Shown here piece by piece: positions 51,579 to 62,603 of a DNA stretch of 64,000 bases (its first letter is position 1; each line of letters begins with the position of its first letter). The position numbers were made by a program, and so were the translations under genes. The stretch spans positions 62,001 through 126,000 of the forward strand of contig NZ_JAKSXX010000123.1 in the NCBI RefSeq assembly GCF_022829385.1, written 5' to 3'. This DNA comes from Methylobacterium sp. J-070. Lineage in GTDB: Bacteria > Pseudomonadota > Alphaproteobacteria > Rhizobiales > Beijerinckiaceae. Under the pieces are notes generated by a model, which saw nothing but the letters and a program-made list of their open reading frames with translations, had not been told where the DNA came from and did no database searches.

Positions 51579-52010
51579 ATGAACGTCGCACGCATCCTCG
51601 CCGAGAAGGGCAGCTCCGTCGTCACCGTGAGCCCCGACAGGAGCCTCGACGAGGTGATCCAGATCCTCGCCGACAAGCGGATCGGCGCCCTCGTGGTGGC
51701 CGATGCCGACGGGGCGGTGGCGGGCATCATCTCCGAGCGCGACATCATGCGGGCCCTGGCCCGGCACGGGGGCTCGGCGTTCGACGCACCGGTCTCTGCG
51801 CACATGACGGCGAACGTCACCAGCTGCGGGAAGAGCGCCACCATCGAGGAGGTCATGACGCTGATGACCCAGGGCCGCTTCCGCCACGTCCCGGTCTGCG
51901 AGGACGGCCGGCTGATCGGGCTGGTCTCGATCGGCGACGTGGTGGCGCGCAAGATCGCCACCGTCGAGGCCGAGCACCAGGCTTTGCGCGACTACATCAC
52001 GATGGCGTAG
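51579..52010 (+). CDS. Tandem CBS-domain protein
   Basis: 143 residues consisting of two CBS motifs (VTVSPDRSLDEVIQILADKRIGALVVADADG and TIEEVMTLMTQGRFRHVPVCEDGRLIGLVSIGDVVA), a nucleotide-sensing module that binds AMP/ATP or S-adenosyl derivatives. Without a fused partner domain it acts as a free regulator or sensor. The genes on both sides are unrelated. GGGAGAGAGCC upstream gives the ribosome site. Confidence 0.92.
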   Translation: MNVARILAEKGSSVVTVSPDRSLDEVIQILADKRIGALVVADADGAVAGIISERDIMRALARHGGSAFDAPVSAHMTANVTSCGKSATIEEVMTLMTQGRFRHVPVCEDGRLIGLVSIGDVVARKIATVEAEHQALRDYITMA

Positions 52011-52032
52011 GGCGGGTCGGAACCGCGCGTTT

Positions 52033-52055
52033 CCCTCCCCCGCAGAAGGGGAGGG
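52033..52055. terminator. CCCTCCCC/GGGGAGGG hairpin between converging genes
   Basis: CCCTCCCC at 52033-52040 pairs with GGGGAGGG at 52048-52055 around CGCAGAA, in the short gap between the CBS gene and the phosphatase gene. Same stem as the hairpins at 17048 and 27448. Confidence 0.6.
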
Positions 52056-52099
52056 TGTGCGGCGGGGCACTCCGTTCCTCTACTCGCCTGGGTGCGCCG

Positions 52100-53671
52100 T
52101 CACGCCTTCGCGGGATCCAGCGTGACGTGCCAGAGGTCGGTGTCGGCCGCGTCCTTGAGGGTCACGGTCATCTGCCCGGTGGCGCCGTCGACCGCCACGT
52201 GGCCGAAGAACTGGTAGCCGGAGGCCGGCGACAGGTTGACCTGCCCCTTGTCGGGCGCCTTCACGAAGCGCAGCTGCGGCCCGAACGTGTTGTCGAGCGC
52301 GTTCGGCCCGAAGGTGCCCGCGTGCAGCGGGCCGGAGACGAACTCCCAGAACGGGTCGAAATCCTGGAACTGCGCCTTGTTGGGGTCGTAGTAGTGGGCG
52401 GCCGTGTAGTGCACGTCGGCCGTGAGCCAGACCGCGTTGCGGATGCCGGCGCTCTTGATGAAGCGCAGCAGGTCGGCGATCTCCAGTTCGCGCCCGAGGG
52501 GCGGCCCGTCGCCCTGCGCCACCGCCTCCGAGCCGAAGTTGCGGTCGACGTCGTAGGTCACCACGAGCCCGAGCGGCATGTCGGCGGCGATCACCTTCCA
52601 GGTGGCGCGCGAGTCGAGCAGCGCCCGCTTCAGCCAGGCGAGCTGCTGCGGCCCGAGGAAGTACGCGTCCGGACCGTACGCCGTCTGCCGGTTCTCGCCG
52701 TTGGGGCCCCGGTAGGAGCGCATGTCGAGCATGAACACGTCGACCAGCGGGCCGTAGCCGATCTTGCGGTAGACGCGGCCGGGCTCCGCCGGCTCGAAGC
52801 GCATCGGCATGTATTCGTGGAAGGCCTTGGCGGCCCGAAGCTGCAGGGCCAGCACGTTCGGGTCGGCGTATTTCTTCTTCAGGTGCTCGGCCCGGGTGAG
52901 GGGCTCGCCCGGCCACCAGTTGTTGGTGACCTCGTGGTCGTCCCACTGCGCCAGGATCGGCACGGCGGCGTTCATCGCCAGGACGTTCCGGTCGGTGAGG
53001 TTGTACTTGTGGCGGCCCCGGAACTCCGCGAGCGTCTCGGCGGGCTTCGACACCTCCTCGGTGACGCGGTTGCGCCAGAGGCTGCCGTCGGGGAGCTTCA
53101 CCTCGGACTGGATCGGCCCGTCGGCGTAGATCGTGTCGCCGGAATGGATGAAGAAGTCCGGCCGGTTCTTGAGGATCGCCGAATAGATCGTCATGCCGCC
53201 GCGGGCCTCGTCGATGCCCCAGCCCTGGCCGACCGTGTCGCCCGACCAGCAGAACGAGACCGCGCGCCGGTCCGCCGGCGCGGTGCGGAACCGCCCGACC
53301 TGGGCCGGTCCGACGATCGTGGGCGCGGCGACGTCCTGCAGGCGCACCCGGTAGAACACGTCCTGTCCCGGCGGCAACCCGGTCAGCGCCACCTTCACGG
53401 TGCCGTCGGTCTCGGGGAGCGCGTCGGCGAAGACGCCGCCGCGGATCTCCGAGAAGCTCTCGGTGGTCGCCCATTCGACGATCGCCCGGGCGGGCCGGTC
53501 GGAGCGGGCCCAGACCACCGCCGAGTCGGTGCCGACGTCACCCGACTGGAGGCCGTGGCTGAGGAGCGGCCGGTCGGCGGCCCGGCTCAGGCCGGGGCGG
53601 GCGAGGCCGGAGGCCAGCCCGACGAGGCCGGCGCCTCCGGAGAGCAGGATCTGACGGCGACTCGTATACAT
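52100..53671 (-). CDS. phoD: PhoD-type alkaline phosphatase / phosphodiesterase
   Basis: 523 residues. The N-terminus MYTSRRQILLSGGAGLVG is a twin-arginine signal (S-R-R-x-x-L), as expected because PhoD folds with its iron and calcium ions inside the cell before Tat export. Then a fibronectin-like N-domain (SHGLQSGDVGTDSAVVWARSDRP) and the metallophosphatase domain: SFCWSGDTVG, HSGDTIYADGP, DDHEVTNNWWPGE and WLTADVHYTAAHYY carry the metal ligands. It releases phosphate from phosphodiesters. GGAGGG lies before the start. Confidence 0.93.
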   Translation of the reverse strand: MYTSRRQILLSGGAGLVGLASGLARPGLSRAADRPLLSHGLQSGDVGTDSAVVWARSDRPARAIVEWATTESFSEIRGGVFADALPETDGTVKVALTGLPPGQDVFYRVRLQDVAAPTIVGPAQVGRFRTAPADRRAVSFCWSGDTVGQGWGIDEARGGMTIYSAILKNRPDFFIHSGDTIYADGPIQSEVKLPDGSLWRNRVTEEVSKPAETLAEFRGRHKYNLTDRNVLAMNAAVPILAQWDDHEVTNNWWPGEPLTRAEHLKKKYADPNVLALQLRAAKAFHEYMPMRFEPAEPGRVYRKIGYGPLVDVFMLDMRSYRGPNGENRQTAYGPDAYFLGPQQLAWLKRALLDSRATWKVIAADMPLGLVVTYDVDRNFGSEAVAQGDGPPLGRELEIADLLRFIKSAGIRNAVWLTADVHYTAAHYYDPNKAQFQDFDPFWEFVSGPLHAGTFGPNALDNTFGPQLRFVKAPDKGQVNLSPASGYQFFGHVAVDGATGQMTVTLKDAADTDLWHVTLDPAKA

Positions 53672-53730
53672 TGGAAGCCCTCCAGCGTGCCCGGGGCCAT
53701 CGCAGGCGGCCAAGACAGCGGGATGACACC

Positions 53731-54717
53731 CTAGGCCCGCGCCGCCGCCCCCTCGACCACCGCGCGGATCTGGGGCAGGGCGGCCCGGGCGGCCCTGTAG
53801 CCGATGTCGATCCCCTCGGCGGCCTTGTGGAAGTCGAACAGACCGAAGGCGGCGACATCGGGCCCGATGGCGACGTCCGGCGGGTCGCGCTCCAGCCGCG
53901 CCCGGGAGATCCGGTCCTGCGTGATGTTGAAGGCGCCGAGCACGACCCGGGCGATGCCCGGGACGGGGATCTCGGGTTCGGCGCCGTCGAAGCCCGGCAG
54001 GCGCCCGCGCACCACCTGCAGGAAGCTGCGGCGCGGGATCGGCGGCGCCGGCACCTCGTGCGCCACCGGGCCGCCGGACTCGCCGTTGAGGTTCACGCAG
54101 ATCACCAGATCCGCCCCGAGGGAGCGGGCGAGCGCCACCGGCACCGGGTTGACCAGGGTCCCGTCCATCAGGACGCGCCCGGCATGGGTCACCGGCGGGA
54201 ACAGGCCGGGAATCGCGTAGGAGGCGCGCACCGCCTCCACGGCCGAACCCTCGGTCAGGCTGACCTCCTGGCCGGTGCCGTACTCCGTGGCGACGCAGCC
54301 GAAGCGGATCGGCAGATCCTCGATCCGGCGCGTGCCGAGATCGGCGAACAGCCGCCCGCGCAGGCGGTTGCCGGCGATCAGGCCGGAGCCGGGCAGGCGC
54401 GGATCGATCAGCCCGACCACCCGGCGCCGGGTCAGCGACCGGGCGAAGGCCTCCAGCCGGTCCAGGCGCCCCGCGGCGTAGCAGGCGCCGACCACGGCCC
54501 CGATCGAGCAGCCCGCCACCACGGTGGGATGGATGCCGGCCTCCTCCAGGGCGCGCAGCACGCCGATATGGGCCCAGCCCCGGGCCGAGCCGCCGCCCAG
54601 CGCGAGCCCGACCCGCGGGCCGGCCCGCGGCGGGGGGCGGACCGGTTCGACGGTGCCGGGCAGGAAACGGGAGACGGCGGGACACGCTTGCCACGGCATG
54701 GCAAGGGACGCGCTCAT
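53731..54717 (-). CDS. Patatin-like phospholipase (RssA type)
   Basis: 328 residues. The patatin motifs are complete: oxyanion GGGSARG near residue 45, nucleophile Ser in [12 protein letters not shown] (G-x-S-x-G) and Asp in [12 protein letters not shown]. The catalytic dyad acts on membrane lipids, but the physiological substrate is unknown. The ATG overlaps the hisI stop in ATGA, so the two are translationally coupled. Confidence 0.93.
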   Translation of the reverse strand: MSASLAMPWQACPAVSRFLPGTVEPVRPPPRAGPRVGLALGGGSARGWAHIGVLRALEEAGIHPTVVAGCSIGAVVGACYAAGRLDRLEAFARSLTRRRVVGLIDPRLPGSGLIAGNRLRGRLFADLGTRRIEDLPIRFGCVATEYGTGQEVSLTEGSAVEAVRASYAIPGLFPPVTHAGRVLMDGTLVNPVPVALARSLGADLVICVNLNGESGGPVAHEVPAPPIPRRSFLQVVRGRLPGFDGAEPEIPVPGIARVVLGAFNITQDRISRARLERDPPDVAIGPDVAAFGLFDFHKAAEGIDIGYRAARAALPQIRAVVEGAAARA

Positions 54718-55136
54718 GGCCCGATGGCCTCCAGGCCGGGCCGGCCGTCGGACCCCGGGACGACGCGGCGGTAGAAGCAGTCCCGCCGGCCGGTGTGGCA
54801 GCAGCCGCCGTCGCCGCCGACCTCCACGCGGATCAGCAGGGCGTCCTGGTCGCAATCGACCCGCATCTCGACGACGCGCTGGATCTGGCCGCTGGTGGCG
54901 CCCTTGTGCCAGAGCTCGGCCCGCGAGCGCGACCAGTACCACGCCTCGCCGGTCTCGATCGTGCGCGCCAGCGATTCGGCGTTCATATGGGCGAGCATCA
55001 GCACGCGCCCGTCCCGGGCGTCGACCGCGATGCAGGCGACCAGGCCGTCCCGGTCGAATCGAGGCGTGAGGGCCATGCCCTCCTCGACCTCAGCGCGGGG
55101 GCCGGGTGCAGCGAAGGCGAAGTCGCGCGCGGTCAT
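54714..55136 (-). CDS. hisI: Phosphoribosyl-AMP cyclohydrolase
   Basis: 140 residues; third step of histidine biosynthesis, opening the ring of phosphoribosyl-AMP with zinc. [35 protein letters not shown] and [13 protein letters not shown] and [12 protein letters not shown] contain the Cys and Asp metal ligands. It is stand-alone (no HisE fusion). 41 bases after folE on the same strand. Confidence 0.95.
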   Translation of the reverse strand: MTARDFAFAAPGPRAEVEEGMALTPRFDRDGLVACIAVDARDGRVLMLAHMNAESLARTIETGEAWYWSRSRAELWHKGATSGQIQRVVEMRVDCDQDALLIRVEVGGDGGCCHTGRRDCFYRRVVPGSDGRPGLEAIGP

Positions 55137-55177
55137 GGCGTGGAGGAAAAGTCCCCTATCCCGGGCGGTCGTGTAGA

Positions 55178-55996
55178 CTATTTGGCGCCGCCGCGCACCA
55201 GGGTCAGGAAGCGGACCTGCTCGTTGGCGTCGCCCCTGAACACGCCGCGGAACTGGCTGGTGATGGTCGAGACGCCGGCCTTCTGGACGCCGCGCATCGC
55301 CATGCAGAGGTGCTCGGCCTCCACCATCACGGCGACGCCGCGGGGCTTGAGGATGCTCTCGATCACGTCGGCGATCTGCGCGGTCATCGTCTCCTGCGTC
55401 TGCAGGCGGCGGGCGAACGCGTCGACCACCCGGGCGAGCTTCGACAGGCCGACCACGCCCCGCGTCGGGTAATAGGCGATGTGGGCGAGCCCCATGAACG
55501 GCACCATGTGGTGCTCGCAATGGGAGTGGAACGGGATGTCGCGCACCAGCACGATGTCCGAGTAGCCCTCGACCTCCTCGAAGACGCGCTCGAGCAGCTT
55601 CTCGGGATCGACCGCGTAGCCGCCGAACAGCTGCTCATAGGCCTTGGCGACCCGGGCGGGCGTGTCGCGCAGGCCCTCGCGGGCGGGATCGTCGCCGGCC
55701 CAGCGCAGCAGCGTGCGCACGGCGGCCTCGGCCTCGCCGCGGCTCGGACGCCCGGTCTCGATACCCTCCGGGACGCGGGTGGCGGAGGCCGGCTCCGGGG
55801 CGACCTCGACGGGACCGCCGCCATCCACCGGCCGGTTGTCGTTGCGCATGCCTGTCAGCCCTTGCCCCTCGATCCCGGTCCGGTCGAAACCCTGGCCGTC
55901 GCCCTGATAGGACAGGGATTTGAGCGCGGCATCCATGGCATCTCCGGCCCGCGCGATGCGGGACTTCATCGGGGTGCTGTCGGGTTTGGCGTACAT
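55178..55996 (-). CDS. folE: GTP cyclohydrolase I
   Basis: Makes dihydroneopterin triphosphate, the first step to tetrahydrofolate and tetrahydromethanopterin precursors. The 272 residues carry a long variable N-terminus (about 85 residues) before the conserved [23 protein letters not shown]. Zinc ligands are in [11 protein letters not shown] and [21 protein letters not shown] is taken as the start at 55996; several internal ATGs could be the real one, as the family rarely needs this extension. It is divergent from the scaffold gene. Confidence 0.95.
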   Translation of the reverse strand: MYAKPDSTPMKSRIARAGDAMDAALKSLSYQGDGQGFDRTGIEGQGLTGMRNDNRPVDGGGPVEVAPEPASATRVPEGIETGRPSRGEAEAAVRTLLRWAGDDPAREGLRDTPARVAKAYEQLFGGYAVDPEKLLERVFEEVEGYSDIVLVRDIPFHSHCEHHMVPFMGLAHIAYYPTRGVVGLSKLARVVDAFARRLQTQETMTAQIADVIESILKPRGVAVMVEAEHLCMAMRGVQKAGVSTITSQFRGVFRGDANEQVRFLTLVRGGAK

Positions 55997-56234
55997 CGTC
56001 GGATCGCGTCGGGCTTTCGAAGGAAGATCCCGGGCCTGAAAAAGTTTCAAGCCGGCGCCCCGGGGTGGCGTGTACCGTGGGAACCACCTTGGCCGTGGGC
56101 GCGACCCTGGTCGACGACCCGCCTCCTCGCGAAGCGGCCGCGTGGCGCCTATATCATCGTTCGCGGGGCAACACGCAATGCGCGAACCGCGCGGCAGTAT
56201 CCCGATGGGATAGCCGCACCCGGCCGAGGACCCG

Positions 56235-56678
56235 ATGCTCGACGACATCTACAACCGCCGCATCCTCGAACTCGCCGCCGACATTCCGCGGCTCGGCCGG
56301 CTGGCCCATCCGGATGCCAGCGCCACCGCCCATTCCCGCCTGTGCGGCTCGACCGTGACGGTCGACCTCGTGGTCGGGGAGGATGGCCGGGTGACCGACT
56401 TCGCCCAGGAGGTTCGGGCCTGCGCTCTGGGGCAGGCCTCCTCGTCGCTGATGGGGCGCCACGTGGTCGGTGCCACCGACGAGGAATTGCGCGGCGTCCG
56501 CGAGGCGATGCGGGCGATGCTCAAGGAGAACGGCCCGGCGCCCGGCGGGGCCTGGGCGGACCTCGCGGTGCTGGAGCCGGTGCGGGCGTTCAAGGCGCGT
56601 CACGCCTCGACGCTCCTGACCTTCGACGCGGTGGTGGATGCCCTCGACCAGATCGCCGCCAAGCGGCAGGCCGCCTGA
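56235..56678 (+). CDS. IscU/NifU-like iron-sulfur scaffold protein
   Basis: 147 residues with the NifU_N fold: [21 protein letters not shown], Cys37 in SRLCGST, Cys63 in [15 protein letters not shown] third Cys expected near residue 124 of canonical IscU is Ala here ([11 protein letters not shown]), and the usual Asp after the first Cys (CGD) is Ser. This pattern belongs to a clade common in Hyphomicrobiales beside yidD and folE, whose cluster assembly role is not proven. 4 bases before yidD. Confidence 0.9.
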   Translation: MLDDIYNRRILELAADIPRLGRLAHPDASATAHSRLCGSTVTVDLVVGEDGRVTDFAQEVRACALGQASSSLMGRHVVGATDEELRGVREAMRAMLKENGPAPGGAWADLAVLEPVRAFKARHASTLLTFDAVVDALDQIAAKRQAA

Positions 56679-56682
56679 GCGG

Positions 56683-57033
56683 ATGCTCCGGCGCACCGCC
56701 CACTGGGCGATCCGCTTCTACCAGCTCACCCTGTCGGGCCTGATCGGCCGCCAGTGCCGCCACTGGCCGAGCTGCTCCGAGTACACCGACACGGCCATCG
56801 CCCGGCACGGGCTGTGGCCCGGCGGCTGGATGGGCTTCGCCCGGATCTGCCGCTGCGGCCCGTTCGGCACCCACGGGATCGACCTCGTGCCGGAGCGGCC
56901 GCCCGCGGGGGCGGCGTGGTACCGCCCCTGGGCCTACGGCCGCTGGCGCGGCGTGGAGGCGCCGCCTTCGCCGTTCGCCTGCGCGGCGGTGGATGCGCCG
57001 GATGGTTCGGCAGGAACGGCGGAGCGGACGTAA
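56683..57033 (+). CDS. yidD: Membrane protein insertion efficiency factor YidD
   Basis: 116 residues. The HWAIRFYQLTLSGLIGRQCRHWPSCSEYTDTAIARHGLWPGGWMGFARICRCGPFG core is diagnostic: an amphipathic helix and conserved Cys. YidD aids YidC in membrane protein insertion. The C-terminal 35 residues after VPERPP are an extra tail. Its stop is followed by a strong hairpin and a convergent pdxA. Confidence 0.93.
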   Translation: MLRRTAHWAIRFYQLTLSGLIGRQCRHWPSCSEYTDTAIARHGLWPGGWMGFARICRCGPFGTHGIDLVPERPPAGAAWYRPWAYGRWRGVEAPPSPFACAAVDAPDGSAGTAERT

Positions 57034-57053
57034 CGAGGCCGCCCCTTCCGCGC

Positions 57054-57094
57054 GGCGCGGGCCCCCTCTCCCGTGCGGGCGGGGGAGCCGCGCC
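57054..57094. terminator. Large hairpin between yidD and the acid-sugar genes
   Basis: GGCGCGG at 57054-57060 pairs with CCGCGCC at 57088-57094; inside, CCCCC (57062-57066) pairs with GGGGG (57081-57085) and CCCG pairs with CGGG. It lies between two converging genes, so serves both strands. Confidence 0.6.
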
Positions 57095-57103
57095 GCCGCA
57101 TCC

Positions 57104-58128
<1,025 letters not shown>

Positions 58129-58132
<4 letters not shown>

Positions 58133-59232
58133 GCGTCGCTCCTGTCGGGCGTCAGTCCGTTGCTGTGAAGTAGATCGCGCCAGACGCCGTCCGTTCCGAA
58201 GGCGCCGGATTTCGACACCACCGCGAGACCGTCCCAGCGCCCGCCCCGCAGGGTCGATCGCGGCAGGCCCGGGGTGATCTGCCCGGTGACGTCGAGGCGC
58301 TCGGCCCCGAGCGCGAGACACAGGGCCTTGAGGGTCTCGCCGCCGGCGACCAGCAGCGTGCCGGGCTTCGGGACGCGCGCGACCACGCCCGCGAAGACCT
58401 CGGCGATCCGCGCCGCCGCGGCCGCCCGGGGGGTGCCCTCCGGCAGCGCCACGCTCGCCAGTGCGACCCGGTCTCGGTCGAGGCGCGCAATTATCGACGG
58501 GGCGGGGTCCGAGTCGTGCGCCGACAGGACGCGGTGATGGCCGCCGCAGGCGGCGAGCTGCGCCGCGGTCTCCGGCCGGTCCGAGCCGAACAGGCCGAGC
58601 ACCGGCCCGGCGAGGCTGGGGTCGCTCGGGGCCGCCACGCCCTGCGCCAGGGCCGCCGCGAGGCCGCCGCTGCCGCACCACAGGACCGGGCCGCCGCCGC
58701 CGAGTCCCGCGATGCGCGCCAGATCGCCGTCGCTGGCGGCGTCGTAGACCGCCACGCCCGCCACGGGGCCGTCCGCCGGATCGGCCCGGCGCGCCGGCAG
58801 ACCCGCCGCCCGCAGGGCCTCGGCGATGTCGCCGGAGACCGGCTCCCAGCCGCCGCTGCGCCTTGCGTGCTGGCGTCCGCCCTCGGTGCGGCGGCCCTGG
58901 TAGGGGAAGGCCGGCGCCACGACGCAGCGTTCCCAGGCGCCGAGGCGCATCACGGCCGCGAGTTCCGCCGCCCATGGGCCGCGCAGGAGGCTGTCGACCT
59001 TCTTGAAGGCGATGTCGGCGTCGCGGAGCCGCGGGGCCAGACCGCCGACGATCCGGGCGGCGGCCTCCGGGGACAGCTCCCGGGTGCCGGAATCGATCGC
59101 CAGGCAGCCGGTGGCGCCCGCCGACGGCGCCTCCGGCCACGCCACCGGGATCGCCCCGCAGAGGCCCGTGAAGCCGGCCGCCGTGTCGAGGGTGCCGGTC
59201 AGGTCGTCGGCGATGAGGCGCAGGCGGGGCAT
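58129..59232 (-). CDS. Four-carbon acid sugar kinase (DUF1537, OtnK/DtnK family)
   Basis: 367 residues, on the short side for the family (about 420). The N-terminal LRLIADDLTGTLDTAAGFTG is the substrate-binding domain start; VLWCGSGGLAAALA and LLVAGGETLKALCLALG are the C-terminal nucleotide-binding domain. It should phosphorylate a four-carbon aldonate (threonate or erythronate) at C4. The start at 59232 has no strong ribosome site. The stop overlaps the PdxA2 GTG start by four bases. Confidence 0.88.
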
Positions 59233-59548
59233 GGTCGGGCGGTCGTGGCTGGACGATCGTCGGGATGGGGAGCCGGTTCCTCGACGCCCGGATCCGCCGG
59301 TTCGGGCCGGCGGGACCACAATACACGACAATCCATTCGCGGCAGGGTGGCGCTGTCGTCCCACCCCTGCGCCCGACGCGCGATGCCCGCGTCGGCGGGT
59401 TCCGCCACAAGGTCCTCGCCCCGACCCGATCGCGGGCCGGCGCGGGCGGACCGAGAAATTGCTCCTCCGCGCAGAAAGGTTGTAGCAGGCACGCCGGGGG
59501 GACGGCGGGTGTCAGGCCCGGGACGGGGGCGACACCGGAGGACGACCC
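59233..59548. promoter_or_regulatory. Divergent control region of the acid-sugar locus
   Basis: 316 bases between the kinase gene and kdgT. It includes an AT-rich CACAATACACGACAATCC patch near 59316-59333, a candidate promoter or operator area. CGGAGGA at 59536-59542 is the kdgT ribosome site. No regulator gene is beside it. Confidence 0.45.
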
Positions 59549-60559
59549 ATGCAGATTCCGATCAAGCGCTCCCTCGAGCGCGTTCCCGGCGGCCTGATGG
59601 TGGTGCCGCTGTTCCTCGGCGCGATCGTCCACACGCTGTTCCCGAACACCGCGACCTTCTTCGGCTCCTTCACCGGGGCGCTGTTCAACGGCGCGCTCCC
59701 GATCCTGGCGGTCTTCTTCGTCTGCATGGGGGCGGGCATCGACTTCCGCGCCGCCCCGGCGATCGCCCGCAAGGGCGGCGTCCTGCTGGCCGCCAAGGTC
59801 GGCATCGCGGCGATCATGGGCGTGGCGTTCGGGCAGGTCCTCGGCGAGTCGCCGGTGACGAGCGGCGCCTTCGCGGGGATCTCGACGCTGGCGATCGTCG
59901 CCGCCATGAACGACACCAATGGCGGGCTCTACCTCGCCCTGATGGGTCAGTTCGGCCGCCCGAAGGATGCGGGCGCCTACGCGATCATGAGCCTCGAATC
60001 CGGTCCGTTCCTCACCATGGTGACCCTCGGCCTAGCGGGCCTCTCCGCCTTCCCCTGGCCGACGCTGGTGGGCAGCATCCTGCCCCTGCTCATCGGCATG
60101 ATCCTGGGCAATCTCGACCGGGACATGCGCGCCTTCCTGTCGGGGGCCGCGCCGGTGATGATCCCGTTCTTCGCCTTCGCGCTCGGCTTCGGGCTCGACC
60201 TCGCCAAGATCTGGCAGGCGGGCCTGCTCGGCATCGGCCTGGGGGCGGCGGTGGTGGCGGTCACCGGCGCGGTCCTGTTCGTCGCCGACCGCCTCACCGG
60301 GGGCAACGGCGTGGCCGGGGTGGCGGCCGCCTCCACGGCCGGCAACGCCGCCGCCGTGCCGGCGATCATCGCGGCCGCCAATCCGGCCTACGCGGAGGCC
60401 GCCGGCCCCGCCACGGTGCTGGTGGCGGCGAGCGTCGTGGTGACCGCGCTGCTCGTCCCGCTGCTGACCGCCTTCGTGGCCGCCCGGGTGCGCCAGGAGG
60501 CCGTCGAGCCCGAGCCGCTCCGGGATCCGGTCCCACGGCCCGCAACGACGGCGCACTGA
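59549..60559 (+). CDS. kdgT: KdgT-like 2-keto-3-deoxygluconate permease
   Basis: 336 residues with about ten membrane helices. [32 protein letters not shown] and [18 protein letters not shown] are typical for KdgT-type carriers. Relatives next to DUF1537 and PdxA genes import four-carbon aldonates rather than 2-keto-3-deoxygluconate, which is the likelier substrate here. It is divergent from the kinase gene. CGGAGGA is seven bases upstream. Confidence 0.9.
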   Translation: MQIPIKRSLERVPGGLMVVPLFLGAIVHTLFPNTATFFGSFTGALFNGALPILAVFFVCMGAGIDFRAAPAIARKGGVLLAAKVGIAAIMGVAFGQVLGESPVTSGAFAGISTLAIVAAMNDTNGGLYLALMGQFGRPKDAGAYAIMSLESGPFLTMVTLGLAGLSAFPWPTLVGSILPLLIGMILGNLDRDMRAFLSGAAPVMIPFFAFALGFGLDLAKIWQAGLLGIGLGAAVVAVTGAVLFVADRLTGGNGVAGVAAASTAGNAAAVPAIIAAANPAYAEAAGPATVLVAASVVVTALLVPLLTAFVAARVRQEAVEPEPLRDPVPRPATTAH

Positions 60560-60680
60560 TCGATCCACACCTGTCGCGCAACCGCGCGACGGGGCCGGCA
60601 ACCGAAGGCGGCGACGTTCTGTTGTCTCGATATGAAGCCCGGCACGGCCGGGGCTCACCGACCCTCAGAGCGGGCCCAGC

Positions 60681-60851
60681 ATGTCCACCTTATCTCGCGG
60701 CAAGACACATATCGACATCTACGACCGCGCCACGCGCGAGGTCTGGGCACAGCGCTTCGGCGTCAGCGAGGAGCGCCTGCGCAAGGCCGTCACGATGGTG
60801 GGCAGCCGGATCACCAGCGTGGCCGCCTATCTCGACAAGCCGGCCTCGTGA
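60681..60851 (+). CDS. DUF3606-like small protein
   Basis: 56 residues, MSTLSRGKTHIDIYDRATREVWAQ, then RFGVSEERLRKAVTMVGSRITSVAAYLDK. The W-x-x-RF-x-V-x-x-x-x-L/V-x-x-AV-x-x-VG framework matches the DUF3606 copy at 23176-23376. It starts 121 bases after kdgT without a strong ribosome site. Confidence 0.7.
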   Translation: MSTLSRGKTHIDIYDRATREVWAQRFGVSEERLRKAVTMVGSRITSVAAYLDKPAS

Positions 60852-60867
60852 TCCGGCGGGCGGTCCC

Positions 60868-61152
60868 GTGACGCCCGACGCGCATCGTTCTCCGGAGCAC
60901 CCGGCTCCGGAGGACCCATCTCACGAGTCCGGCTCGTCGCCCGGCCCGGACGACAGGATCGTGCCGGCGCCGGACGCCATCCCGTTCGAGCAGATCCGGG
61001 AGCGGGCCTACGAGTTGTGGGAACGCAATCATCGGCCGGAGGGCTTCGAGATCGAGTTCTGGCTCCTGGCCGAGCGGGAGCTGCGCAAGGAGCGGGCGCG
61101 CCGGAACGCCGACGAACCGGCGGGCTCCGGGGTGGAGCCGCCGTCGCGCTGA
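60868..61152 (+). CDS. DUF2934 family protein
   Basis: 94 residues with a disordered Pro/Ser/Asp-rich first half (PDAHRSPEHPAPEDPSHES) and then the DUF2934 core IRERAYELWERNHRPEGFEIEFWLLAERELRKE. Begins at GTG 60868, 16 bases after the DUF3606-like gene, so the two may be co-transcribed. DUF2934 proteins are small, of unknown function, common in rhizobia. Confidence 0.8.
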   Translation: MTPDAHRSPEHPAPEDPSHESGSSPGPDDRIVPAPDAIPFEQIRERAYELWERNHRPEGFEIEFWLLAERELRKERARRNADEPAGSGVEPPSR

Positions 61153-61179
61153 GTCGCCGCGCCGGGGCGGTGACCGTGT

Positions 61180-62427
61180 TCAGGCCGCTGCCGCCGCCGT
61201 CCGGGCTTCCGCCACCGCGGCCTCGAAGGCGACGAAGGCCTGCGTGGCCTCGTCCCAGGCCTGGGCCCGCACGTGACGCGCCAGAGCGGTCGCCTGTTCG
61301 CGCGCCCGCGCCAGGGGCGCTTCCACGGCGGGCGGCCGCGCCGGATCGGCGGCGATGCCGGGCGGCGGGGTATCCACGGAGCGCATCCCGACCAGGGTTG
61401 CGGCGATCGCCCGGCGCCAAGCCGCGCAATCGGCCGGAATCCGGGCAACGCGCAGCGCCATGCTCTCGCCGGCCTGCTGGTCGAGCAGGGTGCGGCTCAG
61501 ATCCTCGATCTGCTCGAGCTGGCCCAGCGCATCGCCGATCTCCCGGCGCGCCTTGTCGGTGCCCTGAGCGATCTGGCCGACGTTGCGCGCGATATCGCTC
61601 GTCGCCTGGATCTGCTGGGTCATGATCTCGGAGGCTTCGCGCATCTGCGCCGCGACGGTCGCCACGGCGCTGCTCTCGGCCTCGACCCGGGCATTGGCCC
61701 GCCCCATGGCGGCGGCGCCGGTCTCGACCGCGCCGCGGCTGCGCGTCACCGCCGCCTGCATCGCCGCCATCTCCTCGCGCAGGCCGTTCACGCGGGCGCG
61801 GATCTCGTCGGTCGCCTTGGCGGTCTGGGCCGACAGGGTCTTCACCTCGGCGGCCACGACCGCGAAGCCGCGGCCGGCCTCGCCCGCCCGGGCCGCCTCG
61901 ATGGTGGCGTTCAGCGCCAGCAGGTTGGTCTGCGCCGAGATCGCCGCGATGGTGCCGGCCATCTCCTCGATGCGCAGGGCGGCCGTCGAGAAGCTGTCGA
62001 GCCGGCTGCCGATCTCCTCGGTGCCTTCCTCGATCCCGCGCATGCCGTCGGTGGCGCGCTGGAGGTCGCCCACGCAGGTGACGATGCCGGCGCGGGCCGT
62101 CTCGGCGGTTTCAGCCGCCGAGGCGGAGCGGGCGGCGATCTCGCTCGTGGTCGCGGCGAGTTCCTCGCTGGCGGCCGCGATCAGCCGCGCCTGCTCGGCG
62201 GTGCCGGAGGCATCGTTGGTCATCCAGCCGATCGAGACGCCCGCATCCGAAGCCGAAGCCGACAGGCGCGCCAGCAGGGGCAGCCACGTGCGATCGAAGG
62301 CCGGACCGGTCGCGGGCGCCGGATTGGCGTCCGCCGACGCGACGATGGCCGCCTGGACAGGAGCGGCTGCCGCGCCAATCGGTTCGGCTCCGTCCCGCGC
62401 GTGGCGCCTGCGGTACAAACCGAACAT
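61180..62427 (-). CDS. Soluble methyl-accepting chemotaxis-type protein
   Basis: 415 residues, no membrane helix and no recognisable periplasmic sensor. The signalling hairpin [49 protein letters not shown] binds CheW and CheA. A short N-terminal region ([13 protein letters not shown]) and an Ala-rich C-terminal domain with [13 protein letters not shown] could be a degenerate sensor. Start at 62427 has GGAGAAG seven bases upstream. It likely senses a cytoplasmic cue. No che genes are adjacent. Confidence 0.85.
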   Translation of the reverse strand: MFGLYRRRHARDGAEPIGAAAAPVQAAIVASADANPAPATGPAFDRTWLPLLARLSASASDAGVSIGWMTNDASGTAEQARLIAAASEELAATTSEIAARSASAAETAETARAGIVTCVGDLQRATDGMRGIEEGTEEIGSRLDSFSTAALRIEEMAGTIAAISAQTNLLALNATIEAARAGEAGRGFAVVAAEVKTLSAQTAKATDEIRARVNGLREEMAAMQAAVTRSRGAVETGAAAMGRANARVEAESSAVATVAAQMREASEIMTQQIQATSDIARNVGQIAQGTDKARREIGDALGQLEQIEDLSRTLLDQQAGESMALRVARIPADCAAWRRAIAATLVGMRSVDTPPPGIAADPARPPAVEAPLARAREQATALARHVRAQAWDEATQAFVAFEAAVAEARTAAAAA

Positions 62428-62570
62428 GCGAGTCTTCTCCGAGGAATGATTCGAAGGCCAGTCTCGCACGGAATTTTCAATCAAAGATGAAGGACAGTCT
62501 TATCTTTCTCTAATCGGTCTGAATGCCGGGGTTTTCGGCGCACGCTGAGCGATCCCGCGCTACGTCAGGT

Positions 62571-62593
62571 CCCCCGGGGGCTCGCCCCGGGGG
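62571..62593 (-). terminator. Hairpin after the RNase E/G gene
   Basis: CCCCC (62571-62575) pairs with GGGGG (62589-62593) and GGGG (62576-62579) with CCCC (62585-62588) around GCTCG, a nine-pair stem just past the end of the leftward RNase gene. Confidence 0.5.
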
Positions 62594-62603
62594 TCGGCCG
62601 GTT

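Noticed and set aside
58516..61152. Long plus-strand frame covering the acid-sugar genes and ending at DUF2934
   Set aside because: Only its last 94 codons (from 60868) look like a gene; the rest is antisense to the kinase gene or out of frame with kdgT.
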